The notes beneath the pieces were generated by a model, which worked only from the letters and a program-made list of their open reading frames with translations, searched no databases and had not been told where the DNA came from. Shown in pieces: positions 6,512 through 15,399 of a stretch of 64,000 bases of DNA. Within the stretch, counting starts at the first letter, position 1. Each line of letters opens with the position of its first letter. The DNA is from Ktedonobacter racemifer DSM 44963 (GTDB lineage: Bacteria; Chloroflexota; Ktedonobacteria; Ktedonobacterales; Ktedonobacteraceae), in the NCBI RefSeq assembly GCF_000178855.1, contig NZ_ADVG01000005.1, positions 744,001 through 808,000 of the forward strand. The letters are read 5' to 3'. A program made the position numbers and the translations under genes.

Positions 6512-8403
6512 TGTAAAGTACGGTGAGCGTTTGGCTCATACGCATTTTTGCTGAGACGAACGTTCCATGTTTGAGATGTAGCTTTGTTTATGCGCTTTTA
6601 ATAGCCAGATGCCGGAAGAAGCGATATACTCATTTGCTGATGATTGTGGTCAGGATGGGAAGGAGGCCCACAAACATGGCAAGCGTTTTATTGCTCCCCG
6701 ACGAGGCATATCTTGCCCTGGTCAGCGTTGAGGTGAATGAAGAGACGAAGATGATTATTGCTACCGCAAAAACGACGGGAAGTGTGGTCACTTGTCCTGT
6801 CTGCGGGCATACTGCTGATCGCGTTCACTCACACTATATTCGTACCCTCGGCGACCTGCCCTGCTGCGGGCAACAGGTTCGCTGGCTCGTTGACGTCCGT
6901 CGCTTCTGGTGTGAGAATACCACCTGCCAACGGGTGATTTTTACGGAACGGCTCCCCACTTGTGCTCCTGCTCGTCGAACGGAGAAGCAGGCCGCGATCT
7001 TGTGTGAAATCGCCTTTGCGTTGGGAGGCAAGGCGGGAGCACGGATCGCAAAACTGCTAAGCATGCAAACCAGTCATGATACCTTACTGCGGCTCATGCA
7101 GAGAGCTGAACCGCCACAGGTTTCAGCTCCGCGCATTTTAGGGCTCGATGATTTTGCGTGGAAGAAGGGGTCTCGATGGGGCACGCTGCTCATCGATCAG
7201 GAAACCCATCAAGTGGTAGATGTGCTTCCTGATAGGGAGGCCGAAACCGTGATCAGGTGGCTTGTCGAGCATCCTGGTGTAGAAATTATTAGCCGCGATC
7301 GTGCTGGTGCCTATGCTGATGCTGCCAGACGTGGAGCCCCACAGGCACGACAGATTGCTGACAGATTCCATCTGCTGCTCAACCGTCAAGCCGCAATGCA
7401 ACGCCTCTTTGAGCGCAAGCATGAGATCCTCAAGCAGGTGGTGACTCAAGAACAGGCTCAGAACCAGGGCGCAGAGCCATCATGCAACCAGCAGGAGCAA
7501 CAGGAAGCCAGGCCCTTGACGCCTACCGAAGAGCAACGACAAGCCCGACGTGCCAGGCGCAAGGATCGTTACGAGGAGGTGATCAAGCTGCACAAACAAG
7601 GGATGAGCCAGACAGCGATTGCTACCCTGGTGGGACTCAATCGGGACACGGTTCATGCCTACATCCGTGCTCCAGAGTTTCGTGAACAAGTTCGACCCAA
7701 CAGGCACAAAAGCAAGCTCGATCCTTACAAAGACTATCTTCATCAGCGCCTTGCAGAAGGACAACCCAGCGTGACCGATCTGATCGCGGAAATCCGAGAG
7801 CAAGGATTTCGCGGCGGCGACACCATCGTCTTTGACTATCTGCGATCCAAACGTTGCGAGCCAGAATGGCAGCAAGCCTATCAGCAACGCAAGCAGCAAA
7901 CTGCTCGCGGAGTATCCAGAAAGCCCCTTTCAGCTCATCAGGCTGCCTGGCTCTTTGTCTGCAATCCGCGCAAACTCAAATGGCGGCAAATTTGGTGGCA
8001 ACTGGAGCCACTGCGCATCGAAGACGAAGAACTGGGACAAGCCTATCAGTTGGCGCAGGATTTTCGCACGATGATTACCCAGCGGCAAGTAGCCGTCTTA
8101 CCACGTTGGCTCAAAGAGGCCGAGACCAGTGGCATTTCTGAGTTGCGTAGCCTGGCCGCAGGCATCTATCGCGATTACGATGCTGTCTATGGAGCGCTTG
8201 AAACGGCTGTCAGCAATGGGCAGACCGAGGCCCAGGTGCATCGTCTGAAATTGATCAAGAGGCAAGCCTATGGCCGAGCCAGCTTTGAGCAGCTTCGCCT
8301 GCGGGTGCTCCATGGATCGGGGGTAACGCATCAGGAGAAGTTACGCTTGGAACGTCTGTCTCAGCAAAAATGCGTATGAGCCAAACAGAAACCGTATTTT
8401 ACA
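6512..8403. mobile_element. ISL3-family insertion sequence
   Basis: About 55-bp imperfect inverted ends: TGTAAAGTACGG then GTTTGGCTCATACGCATTTT at 6512-6566, and the inverted counterpart at 8348-8403, which overlaps the end of the transposase gene. Length 1.89 kb fits ISL3. No exact 8-bp target duplication was found on comparing the flanks (ATTCCTCT and CCTCTCAC), so the flank may have been rearranged. Confidence 0.8.
6676..8379 (+). CDS. ISL3-family transposase
   Basis: 567 residues. N-terminal zinc ribbon (CPVCGHTADRVHSHYIRTL, then CCGQQ and WCENTTC), then the DDE core with ILGLDDFAWKKG and ISRDRAGAYADAARRG, followed by IADRFHLLLN. A long helical insert with an HTH-like segment (GMSQTAIATLVGLNRDTVHA) precedes the C-terminal catalytic part. 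Start 6676 is set by AAGGAGG 9 nt upstream; the open frame upstream to 6523 lacks support. Appears intact. Confidence 0.9.
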   Translation: MASVLLLPDEAYLALVSVEVNEETKMIIATAKTTGSVVTCPVCGHTADRVHSHYIRTLGDLPCCGQQVRWLVDVRRFWCENTTCQRVIFTERLPTCAPARRTEKQAAILCEIAFALGGKAGARIAKLLSMQTSHDTLLRLMQRAEPPQVSAPRILGLDDFAWKKGSRWGTLLIDQETHQVVDVLPDREAETVIRWLVEHPGVEIISRDRAGAYADAARRGAPQARQIADRFHLLLNRQAAMQRLFERKHEILKQVVTQEQAQNQGAEPSCNQQEQQEARPLTPTEEQRQARRARRKDRYEEVIKLHKQGMSQTAIATLVGLNRDTVHAYIRAPEFREQVRPNRHKSKLDPYKDYLHQRLAEGQPSVTDLIAEIREQGFRGGDTIVFDYLRSKRCEPEWQQAYQQRKQQTARGVSRKPLSAHQAAWLFVCNPRKLKWRQIWWQLEPLRIEDEELGQAYQLAQDFRTMITQRQVAVLPRWLKEAETSGISELRSLAAGIYRDYDAVYGALETAVSNGQTEAQVHRLKLIKRQAYGRASFEQLRLRVLHGSGVTHQEKLRLERLSQQKCV

Positions 8404-8848
8404 CCTCTCACATCTGTCTGAACAGGGGTCCTGGTAATCAAGAAGCTTTCTGCGCAAGGTGCGAATGCAACGAGGGGAGTGGATGGAAAAAGAGAGCAAA
8501 CATCCATCAGGAAATCAAGGAGCCTCGTTGACACCCTGGCAAAAGAGCGCCAAATCACAATTGAGCACGCTTGTTGAAGGAACACATTCTCCATTTACGC
8601 GAGAGTGTCCCTGTTGCAATCTTTCTGCGCAGGGTCATCGCCAAATAGCGTGACTCGCTGATGATACCTGCCTAGAGGCTGTTGTGAACTTTTGACGAAG
8701 AAGGGGGAGATAAAGAGCAAGCCAGAGAGGAGATAGTAAGATTGCCTCATCTCTCGCCGTTACCAGCTTTGCAGGCAAGCAAAAGAAGAAGAATTGAGAA
8801 AGAACCATCGGATAATGCGTCGTTTCATGAAACGAAGGAATGTGTTGT
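8404..8848. other. Intergenic, no gene seen
   Basis: 445 bp between the ISL3 element and the AraC-type gene. No frame here has a ribosome site plus a recognisable family, and no strong palindrome was noticed. The promoter of the AraC-type gene should lie at the right end. Confidence 0.5.
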
Positions 8849-9682
8849 ATGCACTCGATCCACTTTGCCATTCTCCCACCTCCAGCCATCCTCAAAAACG
8901 AGGTAGAGTGCGTAAGGATCGCCGACTATCGTGGCGAGGAAGCTGTGACCATTAAAGTTTCTCCCACTGGTGCGCCAGGAATGGTCTTTCATCACAATAA
9001 GGGGCACGCTGCTCTTGAACACATCGTCACCCATTCGGGACGCAGCTTTTGCCCACCTCCCCTCTTTCTCTCTGGACCCGTGATCGAGCCCAGCGTCATG
9101 ACATACAAAAAAACAGCTTTCACAACGGTGCATGTGATTTTCAAGCCTTCCGCCCTCAAAACCCTCTTTGGAATCAATGCCTCGCAACTTGCTCCCGGAT
9201 GGATAGGTCCTCAGGAGTGTGGGGCTCTCGATTTGACAAGTCAATTGATGGAAGCCCGGAGCGGGCAGGAACAGATAGCGCTTCTCACCACCTTCTTGGT
9301 GGCTCTGCTCAAGCAGGAGAAACCGCGAGATACGCTCGTGGAAGAAAGCCTCCGTTTGATCCACGCGCACATTGGTTCGCTGCATGTCAAAGACTTGCTG
9401 AACACGTTCCATCTCTCTGAACGCCAGTTTGAAAGGCGCTTCACCCAGGCGGTGGGCCTGACCCCCCAGGCGTATCTTCGGGTAAAGCGCTTTAATGCAG
9501 CGATCCACCTCATCAAAACCAGGCGCTTTGCACGGCTGACCGATGTGGCAGCTGCTCTTAACTTCACTGACCAGTCTCATTTGATTCACGACATGAAAGC
9601 CTTTTCTGGCATGACTCCTACACGCCTTGCTCAACAGGTCGATGACTTCTATCATGAGCAAGCAGGCCATGCTTTTGTCTGA
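8849..9682 (+). CDS. AraC-family transcriptional regulator
   Basis: 277 residues. The N-terminal part (residues 1-150, ILPPPAILKNEVECVRIADY, then SGPVIEPSVMTYK) is a cupin-like ligand domain of the type often annotated DUF6597. The C-terminal part from about residue 175 has two HTH motifs: LHVKDLLNTFHLSERQFERR and FARLTDVAAALNFTDQSHLI, ending FSGMTPTRL. ATG at 8849 follows AAGGA. It sits 99 bp upstream of a RibD/DHFR-like reductase gene in the same direction, which it probably regulates. Confidence 0.9.
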   Translation: MHSIHFAILPPPAILKNEVECVRIADYRGEEAVTIKVSPTGAPGMVFHHNKGHAALEHIVTHSGRSFCPPPLFLSGPVIEPSVMTYKKTAFTTVHVIFKPSALKTLFGINASQLAPGWIGPQECGALDLTSQLMEARSGQEQIALLTTFLVALLKQEKPRDTLVEESLRLIHAHIGSLHVKDLLNTFHLSERQFERRFTQAVGLTPQAYLRVKRFNAAIHLIKTRRFARLTDVAAALNFTDQSHLIHDMKAFSGMTPTRLAQQVDDFYHEQAGHAFV

Positions 9683-9780
9683 CGATGACGGTTTTTTACA
9701 AGCGCTCAAAGGAAAGGCAGGATATACTCCAACAAACGAGAGAAACACCATGGTTTCTCGACAGAAGGAGAAAAGAGTTC

Positions 9781-10365
9781 ATGAGCAAAGTGATTGTTTT
9801 CACGAACCTGACCCTCGATGGGGTCAGGCAGGCCCCGGCGAGGCCAGACGAGGATCGCCGGGGCGGTTTCGAGCACGGCGGCTGGGGAGCGCCCTACAAC
9901 GCGATGGCGCTGGCGGGGGATAGCATGCCCACTATCCCTGCCCTGCTACTGGGCAGGCGCACCTACGAGGACTTCTACTCCGTCTGGCCCAAGCGAACGG
10001 ACAGCCCTTTCTCGGCAAGGCTCGACAACATGCCGAAGTACGTCGCGTCCACCACGCTCTCTGAACCGCTCCCGTGGATCAACTCCACGCTGCTCAAAGG
10101 CGACGCTGCAGAGACTGTGGCCAGGCTCAAGCAGGAGTCAGACACGGATCTGGTGATCATGGGCAGCGGAGAGTTGGTCCAGTCGCTCATGCAGGCGAAC
10201 CTCGTCGATACGTACGTGCTCCTTATTCACCCTCTGGTGCTGGGATCGGGACGCCGCCTCTTCCCGGAAGGCGGTGCAGCAGCCACGCTCCAGCTTGTCG
10301 GCACCAGGACGACGAGCACAGGCGTTGTGATCGTAACCTACCAGTTGGCCGAAGAAAACCGCTAA
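9781..10365 (+). CDS. RibD C-terminal / dihydrofolate-reductase-like protein
   Basis: 194 residues. MSKVIVFTNLTLDGVRQAP at the start, LLLGRRTYEDFYSVWP around residue 60, DLVIMGSGELVQSL around 127 and HPLVLGSGRRLFPEG around 155 are the conserved blocks of the RibD-C/DHFR-like fold, which binds NADPH. AAGGAG precedes the ATG at 9781. It is distinct from true folate DHFR. Downstream of the AraC-type gene and likely its target. Substrate unknown. Confidence 0.9.
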   Translation: MSKVIVFTNLTLDGVRQAPARPDEDRRGGFEHGGWGAPYNAMALAGDSMPTIPALLLGRRTYEDFYSVWPKRTDSPFSARLDNMPKYVASTTLSEPLPWINSTLLKGDAAETVARLKQESDTDLVIMGSGELVQSLMQANLVDTYVLLIHPLVLGSGRRLFPEGGAAATLQLVGTRTTSTGVVIVTYQLAEENR

Positions 10366-10685
10366 AGGAGCCGCCCATTGCAAAGCTTTCCTTGATGTGG
10401 CTTCACTCCTCTCCTCTGAGAAGATGCGTGCGATCCGCTCCTTTTTCTGTAAGGAGCAGATCGCAGTGAAGTAAGCTCATCCTGACCAAATTCGATGGAG
10501 AGCAGCCTTTTCTGTAATTCGCACTGAGCCCGGAAAGTGAGCAGGTCGATCGATCTGAATAGCTGTGTTGCTCATATTTCGGATCTGTCCCGCTTTTGGT
10601 GATGTTGGATTGCCATCGCTGCATCAATAGATCGTTCTACAAGAATAAATCTCTCTTTGTAGTACGCCAGTGGCGAGTTCAGTCC
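10366..10685. other. Intergenic, no gene seen
   Basis: 320 bp between the convergent reductase and DUF1801 genes. No supported frame and no clear terminator hairpin with a T tract. Confidence 0.5.
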
Positions 10686-11171
10686 TCAGCTCACCGCTTT
10701 CTTCACGAGCGCAGCGATCTTCGCCTCTACTTCAGCAGTCAACCCCTTCAGCGCGAAGGCGGTCGCCCATATAGCACCTTCGTCGAGATTCGCGCTATCC
10801 TCGAAGCTGAATGTTGCGTATCTGGTGTTGAACTTGGGGGCGGGTCGGAAGAAGCAGACGATCTTGCCGTCCTTGGCATACGCGGGCATCCCATACCAGG
10901 TTTTCGGCGAAAGGACTGGCGCGCTCTCTTTGATGATCTCATGGATCCGCGTAGCCATGGAGCGATCCGGTTCTGGCATCTCGGCGATCTTCGCGAGCAC
11001 GTCGCTTTCCCCTTCTGCCCTGTTCTTGTTGGCGCGCGCCTCCGCCTTCTGCTCTTTAGCGCGCTCCTTCATCGCGGCTCGCTCCTCTTCTGAGAATCCC
11101 TTATACTTGTTGGTGGTTGTTTCGGTGCTCTTGGCAAAATCCTGCGTGATTTTCTTTTCAGACTGGCTCAT
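10686..11171 (-). CDS. DUF1801-family protein
   Basis: 161 residues. A charged N-terminal helix (residues 1-60, AAMKERAKEQKAEARANKNR) is followed by a DUF1801 domain: IHEIIKESAPVLSPKTWYGM, PAYAKDGKIVCFFRPAPKF and RYATFSFED. DUF1801 includes the Bacillus iron chaperone YdhG/Fra and many uncharacterised proteins. ATG at 11171 has GAGGAG 6 nt upstream. The charged N-terminal extension is common in actinobacterial and Chloroflexota members. Role unproven. Confidence 0.8.
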   Translation of the reverse strand: MSQSEKKITQDFAKSTETTTNKYKGFSEEERAAMKERAKEQKAEARANKNRAEGESDVLAKIAEMPEPDRSMATRIHEIIKESAPVLSPKTWYGMPAYAKDGKIVCFFRPAPKFNTRYATFSFEDSANLDEGAIWATAFALKGLTAEVEAKIAALVKKAVS

Positions 11172-11338
11172 AACAATCTCCTCATCTTCATTTAGGTTGA
11201 AAACCTCACCGCATTTCAACTGCGGACATATACGCTTCTTGACATGTGTCGCCTCACATGGTGGTGAAACCACGGTCGGCATTTCTTCAAGTATCCCCAC
11301 TCAGATTCAGTACCCTTATGGCATCAGCACGTTTCTAT

Positions 11339-11791
11339 TTAAGAGCCTTGCTTGCTTTTCCATCTTTTCCGTATTGGCTCACCAGTATCGGAGTACACCG
11401 TTGAAAACGCGCTTTCTACAGTCAACTCGAATAAAATATAGTGATCCTGCGGTGGATATCCGTATGTAGTAGCAAGCTCCCGCATGGCTGGACTATCAGT
11501 GAAATGAGCATGCCCAGTCAGCCTAAATTCTCCTTCGCCGCCATCATTGCTGCTTACCCAACAATGCAACGCATAGCCTGAGCCACGCTGTAGATCATGC
11601 CCTTTCGGAGATGTTGGCTCCATAAACAAGAGAAGATGCCCCTCGCCAATTATTGGCGTCACAGGATGAACTCTAGGCATTCCGTCCGCACGAACGGTTG
11701 ACAGAAACGCTGGACCACTTTTCAAGCGGATCTCGCCAAATGAAGAGAGTTCGGGTTCAGCGAGCGCAAAATCTTGCCATGACTGTTTCAT
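11339..11791 (-). CDS. Pyridoxamine 5'-phosphate oxidase-like flavin-binding protein
   Basis: 150 residues. AFLSTVRADGMPRVHPVTPI is the FMN-binding strand pair of the PNPOx split barrel, followed by HLLLFMEPTSPKGHDLQRG and a C-terminal FELTVESAFSTVY strand. Such short PNPOx-like proteins bind FMN, F420 or haem and reduce small molecules; genuine PNPO is longer. Complete from ATG at 11791. Single gene between DUF1801 and VOC genes, same strand. Confidence 0.85.
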   Translation of the reverse strand: MKQSWQDFALAEPELSSFGEIRLKSGPAFLSTVRADGMPRVHPVTPIIGEGHLLLFMEPTSPKGHDLQRGSGYALHCWVSSNDGGEGEFRLTGHAHFTDSPAMRELATTYGYPPQDHYILFELTVESAFSTVYSDTGEPIRKRWKSKQGS

Positions 11792-11983
11792 ACATGCTCC
11801 TAATTTTCTACTTTACGTAGTGTCAATGGGCGCGACACCTCGCCTGATCCAGTTTTGCGCCGATGTGCCCGACAGCACACGTCTGAGCAGTTCTGACCCA
11901 CTCCCAACCCGATGGGAGCGACTGCCAGCCCCCATCAGGTTGGTCACCGCGATCATGCAATGATGGTCGCCAGAAGGTCGCGG

Positions 11984-12361
11984 CTAGGACTGAACCACCT
12001 GCCACACGTTGCCATCGGGATCACGGAGGTCAAACCACTTGACACCAGACCCCGGGCCATACAGATCATCCTTTATATCATTGGCCTTAGCACCCTTTGC
12101 TTTGAGTCCGTTGTAGATCTCCTCAATGTTTGAAGTTGAGAGGTACATCCTCATCGATCCTGGCTTCATGTTTCCATGCAACGTCGACAGCGTCAGCGTG
12201 GCACCGCCTCCTGGGAGTGCAAGCGTCACCCAGTGCTGGTCGCCTTGTCCGTAGTCTGTGGTCACCTGAAATCCCAATTGCTCCGCGTAAAAGGCTTTGG
12301 CAGATCCCATATCGGTAACCGCAATCATCACCATCTGAATTTGTTCATTAGCCATTGTCAT
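11984..12361 (-). CDS. VOC-family (glyoxalase-like) protein
   Basis: 125 residues. QMVMIAVTDMGSAKAFYAEQ, LGFQVTTDYGQGDQHWVTLA and WFDLRDPDGNVWQVVQS are the paired beta-alpha-beta-beta-beta units of the vicinal oxygen chelate fold. ATG at 12361 (MTMANEQ) has AAAGG 6 nt upstream. Usually a dioxygenase, glyoxalase or drug-binding protein; metal ligands are not obvious enough to say which. About 60 bp downstream of the start of the small LuxR-linked gene's 3' end, same strand. Confidence 0.85.
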   Translation of the reverse strand: MTMANEQIQMVMIAVTDMGSAKAFYAEQLGFQVTTDYGQGDQHWVTLALPGGGATLTLSTLHGNMKPGSMRMYLSTSNIEEIYNGLKAKGAKANDIKDDLYGPGSGVKWFDLRDPDGNVWQVVQS

Positions 12362-12420
12362 AACCAACCTTTCAGGTATCATAAAACAGTGTATTCTTAG
12401 CTTTAATTGAGCATACATGC

Positions 12421-12636
12421 TCAAGCATTATTCCTTTTGCTCTCGCTCGTTTCAAGTGAGAGCAGTGTCAGTCCAAGACGGACGATCTGGAAGAGCACTC
12501 CATGCAACGCGGCCTGATCCGGCAACGTTCCCGAGAGCAGCGTTGTCCCGGTCTCCTGCTGTTCAATGCAAAGCCCGCCAAAGCGGTCTTGCCAGGACGG
12601 GTCCAGGTGTCCTCGGATCCGTATCGTGTAGTACAT
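12421..12636 (-). CDS. Small conserved protein paired with the split LuxR regulator
   Basis: 71 residues, MYYTIRIRGHLDPSWQDRFG, then GLCIEQQETGTTLLSGTLPD and QAALHGVLFQIVRLGLTLLS. The N-terminal 60 residues of the protein starting at 23710 are clearly the same family, and in both places the gene follows a MalT-type LuxR gene on the same strand. Start 12636 follows GGAGGGAGGCAG. Predicted fold: a short alpha/beta unit. Function unknown; the repeated pairing suggests it works with, or is controlled by, the LuxR protein. Confidence 0.75.
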   Translation of the reverse strand: MYYTIRIRGHLDPSWQDRFGGLCIEQQETGTTLLSGTLPDQAALHGVLFQIVRLGLTLLSLETSESKRNNA

Positions 12637-12816
12637 CTGCCTCCCTCCGCTGATCTCTCGCGTTTCACGGCCTTCGCGCCGTGCGAGGGATCGGCGAGCC
12701 ATTTTAGTTCACCAGGATCGCCTCACCGCGTCTGAACAAAGAATAACAGAACGCAAGGCATTCCACAGTCGCCAAAAGGATGCCAAAGGGAGTAGTTGCC
12801 TGAAGAGAAAGACCAC

Positions 12817-12829
12817 CTGTTGGGAGGAA
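12817..12829. promoter_or_regulatory. CTGTTGGGAGGAA motif, downstream of split LuxR gene
   Basis: One of four copies of this 13-mer, each next to a LuxR gene boundary. Read on the strand of the small gene it is TTCCTCCCAACAG, about 180 bp upstream of that gene's start, followed by a CTCCCTTTGG block also conserved near 23608. GGGAGGA resembles the GGA(T/G)GA core bound by MalT. Candidate operator. Confidence 0.45.
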
Positions 12830-14005
12830 TCTCGTTAGAGCAAGGAGCGAGCCCGCGCCAGGGCAACCGCCTGCGTACGGCTGGTAGCTCCCAGTTTGCC
12901 AAGCAAGTTGCTCACATGCTTTTTGACAGTGGGTAGCTCGATCACCAGAGCCCGGGCGATATCCTGATTCGAGGCTCCTGTGGCAAGCCACCGCAAGACA
13001 TCCTGCTCACGCTGCGTGAGGGAAATGACCGACGCGGATGGACTGGCGGACTCCTGCCGCGCCTGGACCCTCCCCGGCGTGGGCGGAGGTTTCGCCACCA
13101 GAAATTTGGTTGCGCCACGCTGCTCCTGGGCGATTGCGGCCAGCAGTTGTGAGATGTAGGCCATCGTGGAAGCGGGCAGATCGTGCTGATGGGAATGAGG
13201 AGAAAGGAACGCCTCTAGCGTCTGGCGCATCGGTTCCCCTTCATCCAGGTACACGCGCAGGTAGCCCTCTGGCTCGGTCAAGGCAAACAGGCGCCCCCCG
13301 ACCTCATAGGCTCGCTCGTTCTGGCCTGCGTGGTGCAGCGCCACCATGTACTGGGCCAGATATGTGAGGGTGATCTTGCTATTGGCCGAACGACCCAGGC
13401 CCTCGCTAAAGTGCTCTAGCAGCGCTAGCGCCTCTGTCCAACGAAGCGCTGCAAAATACACCCGCATCACGACCGGGAATGCGTCATACAAGCTGCGCTC
13501 CCATACCCCTTCTGGAAAGACCACGTTCACCGCCCAGTCAATTGCTTCCTTCATCTGTCCCTGGGCCAGCCACCACTGTGCTCGCATGATGGGTAGCCAG
13601 TTCCGGCGGTGGTATCCTTCCAACTGCTCAAATTCTTGCAGTGCGAGCTTTCCAGCAGGCAGGTCTCCTCTCGCCAGCTCAACTTGCATCAAGCGGATAT
13701 ATCCCGACAGGAGTAAATCACCCTGCTGCCAGGTAACGGCATCCTGAATAGCCGTTCGCAGCCAGCCACGCGCCTCTTCCAGCCGATTCCACTGATACAA
13801 CACTATCGCCAGGACATCCTTAAAGTACCCTTTAAGCAGAGCATAGCTTGCCGTCTGCTCGATCAGGTCGAGGACAGCCCGGCTCTCCTGATAGGCCAGG
13901 TTTGACACTCCCCCGGATAAATCCAGGGGGATTCTTCCTTCATCCAGGTGACTTGCGCCATCCCATTGCTGAGATAGTGTAGTGGCCCTCCTGTCCAGAA
14001 GCGTT

Positions 14006-15133
14006 TCATGCACTCACAGATGCATCAGTTCCCGTATGCCCTACGGTACTGAGAGCTTTTTGCAAAATGTTCAATGCGGCGTTATGATCCCTGTCTAAAA
14101 CCACACCACACCCCGTACACACATGCGTACGCACACTCAAGGTTTTCTTCACAAGCGTTCCACACGCACTACACGCTTGACTAGTGTAGTGGGGGAATAC
14201 TGCTATGACAGGGATCGTATGTATTACTGCATAATACTTGACCCAAAGCAGAAATTGCCCCCATCCAGCATCGTGGATGCTCTTGGCAAGGTGCCTGTTC
14301 CTCACCATGTTGCGAATCTGCAACTCTTCAAAGGCAATCAAATCGTGAGATGTGACGAGCGCGTTTGCCTGTTTTCTGGCAAAATCTTCGCGCTGCCTTT
14401 GGACTTTGAGATGCGCTTTGGCGACGGCTTGACGAGCTTTTTTGCGGTTTTTGCTCTTCTTCTGTTTGCGTGAGAGGCGACGTTGCAAGCGTTTGAGACG
14501 CTTTTCAGCCTTGCGATAGTGGCGGGGATTCTCGACGGTGTTCCCTTCAGAATCGGTGAAAAACGCCTTCAAACCAACGTCAATTCCAACCTGCTTGCCA
14601 GTGGGAATATGTTCAATATGTCGTTGAGCAACAATAGCAAATTGGCAGTAGTAGCCGTCTGCACGCCGGATGAGACGAACACGAGTGATGGCGGGTATGG
14701 GGCGAGTCGCAAGATCACGACTCCCGATTAAACGTACCCTCCCAATACCACACCCATCGGTGAAGGTGATGTGCTTGCCATCAGGGTCGAGTTTCCACCC
14801 GGTTGTCTTGTACTCGACGCTTCGGTTATCGTGCTGAAAACGGGGATAGCCTTTCTTGCCGGGCTTGTGGTTACGGCAGTTGTCATAGAAGCGTGCAACG
14901 GCAGACCACGCCCGATCCGCACTGGCTTGACGAGCCTGAGAATTGAGCAAGAAGACAAAGGGGTGTTCTTTGGCAAGGACGGCGCAATACATTTGCAAGT
15001 CATTCCTGGTCGCGTGGTCATCTATCCACAAACGCAAGCACGTATTGCGAATAAATTGCACAATGCGGATAGCTTCATCAATGGCAGCGTATTGTGCCTT
15101 GGTTCCATCCACTTTGTACTCGTAGATCAGCAT
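14006..15133 (-). CDS. tnpB: TnpB (IS605 OrfB) RNA-guided nuclease, element B
   Basis: 375 residues, closely similar to copy A through residue 360. RuvC residues are Asp185 in GIDVGLKAF, Glu269 in LIAFEEL and Asp349 in VLDRDHNAALN. The zinc finger is CSACG...CTGCG (Cys321, Cys324, Cys339, Cys342). No frameshift or stop, so likely functional. The basic C-terminal tail of copy A is absent. Its guide would be copied from the LuxR sequence beyond the right end (below about 13902), so it should target the uninterrupted LuxR allele next to TTAC. That follows from the known TnpB mechanism but is untested here. Confidence 0.92.
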   Translation of the reverse strand: MLIYEYKVDGTKAQYAAIDEAIRIVQFIRNTCLRLWIDDHATRNDLQMYCAVLAKEHPFVFLLNSQARQASADRAWSAVARFYDNCRNHKPGKKGYPRFQHDNRSVEYKTTGWKLDPDGKHITFTDGCGIGRVRLIGSRDLATRPIPAITRVRLIRRADGYYCQFAIVAQRHIEHIPTGKQVGIDVGLKAFFTDSEGNTVENPRHYRKAEKRLKRLQRRLSRKQKKSKNRKKARQAVAKAHLKVQRQREDFARKQANALVTSHDLIAFEELQIRNMVRNRHLAKSIHDAGWGQFLLWVKYYAVIHTIPVIAVFPHYTSQACSACGTLVKKTLSVRTHVCTGCGVVLDRDHNAALNILQKALSTVGHTGTDASVSA

Positions 15134-15168
15134 TGCGCCCCTTGCTCCTTTCCTTTGTGTTATAATTA

Positions 15169-15188
15169 TACATCAAAATTCTGATGTA
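15169..15188. promoter_or_regulatory. Palindromic operator between RHH gene and tnpB (element B)
   Basis: TACATCA-AAATTC-TGATGTA, same arms as the palindrome at 2822-2841. It overlaps AT-rich TATAATTATA at 15161-15170, a good -10-like sequence for tnpB or the RHH gene. Likely RHH binding site. Confidence 0.55.
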
Positions 15189-15204
15189 TGCAAGAGGTGA
15201 AAGA

Positions 15205-15399
15205 GTGAGACGTACAAACATTTATCTGAATGAAAAGCAACACCAAAAATTGCATGAGCAAGCTGAGAAAGAGGGTGTCCCTGTCGCGGAATTGGTACGC
15301 CGTGCTGTGGATGCATTTCTGTTGTGGTATGATCCGTCCTACTGTCCAACTCCACCCAATCCACCCCAAACAAGGAAGAGCCATTCATCCCCCGGATAA
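15205..15399 (+). CDS. Ribbon-helix-helix protein of TnpB element B
   Basis: 64 residues from GTG at 15205 (AGAGGTG upstream). The RHH core TNIYLNEKQHQKLHEQAEKE is almost identical to the copy at 2614-2805. The C-terminal tail is Pro-rich (PSYCPTPPNPPQTR) and ends in the element's left-end hairpin. Divergent from tnpB across the palindrome at 15169-15188. Expected role: repressor of both genes. Confidence 0.8.
   Translation: MRRTNIYLNEKQHQKLHEQAEKEGVPVAELVRRAVDAFLLWYDPSYCPTPPNPPQTRKSHSSPG

Noticed and set aside
6512..8403. 8-bp target duplication around the ISL3 element
   Set aside because: Flanks ATTCCTCT and CCTCTCAC share only an offset CCTCT; not an exact duplication.
12704..12991. Open frame on the minus strand opposite/alongside the LuxR 3' end
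   Set aside because: Alternate frame of the LuxR HTH coding region with no ribosome site.
13902..13911. Target duplication for TnpB element B
   Set aside because: None found and none expected for IS200/IS605-type insertion.
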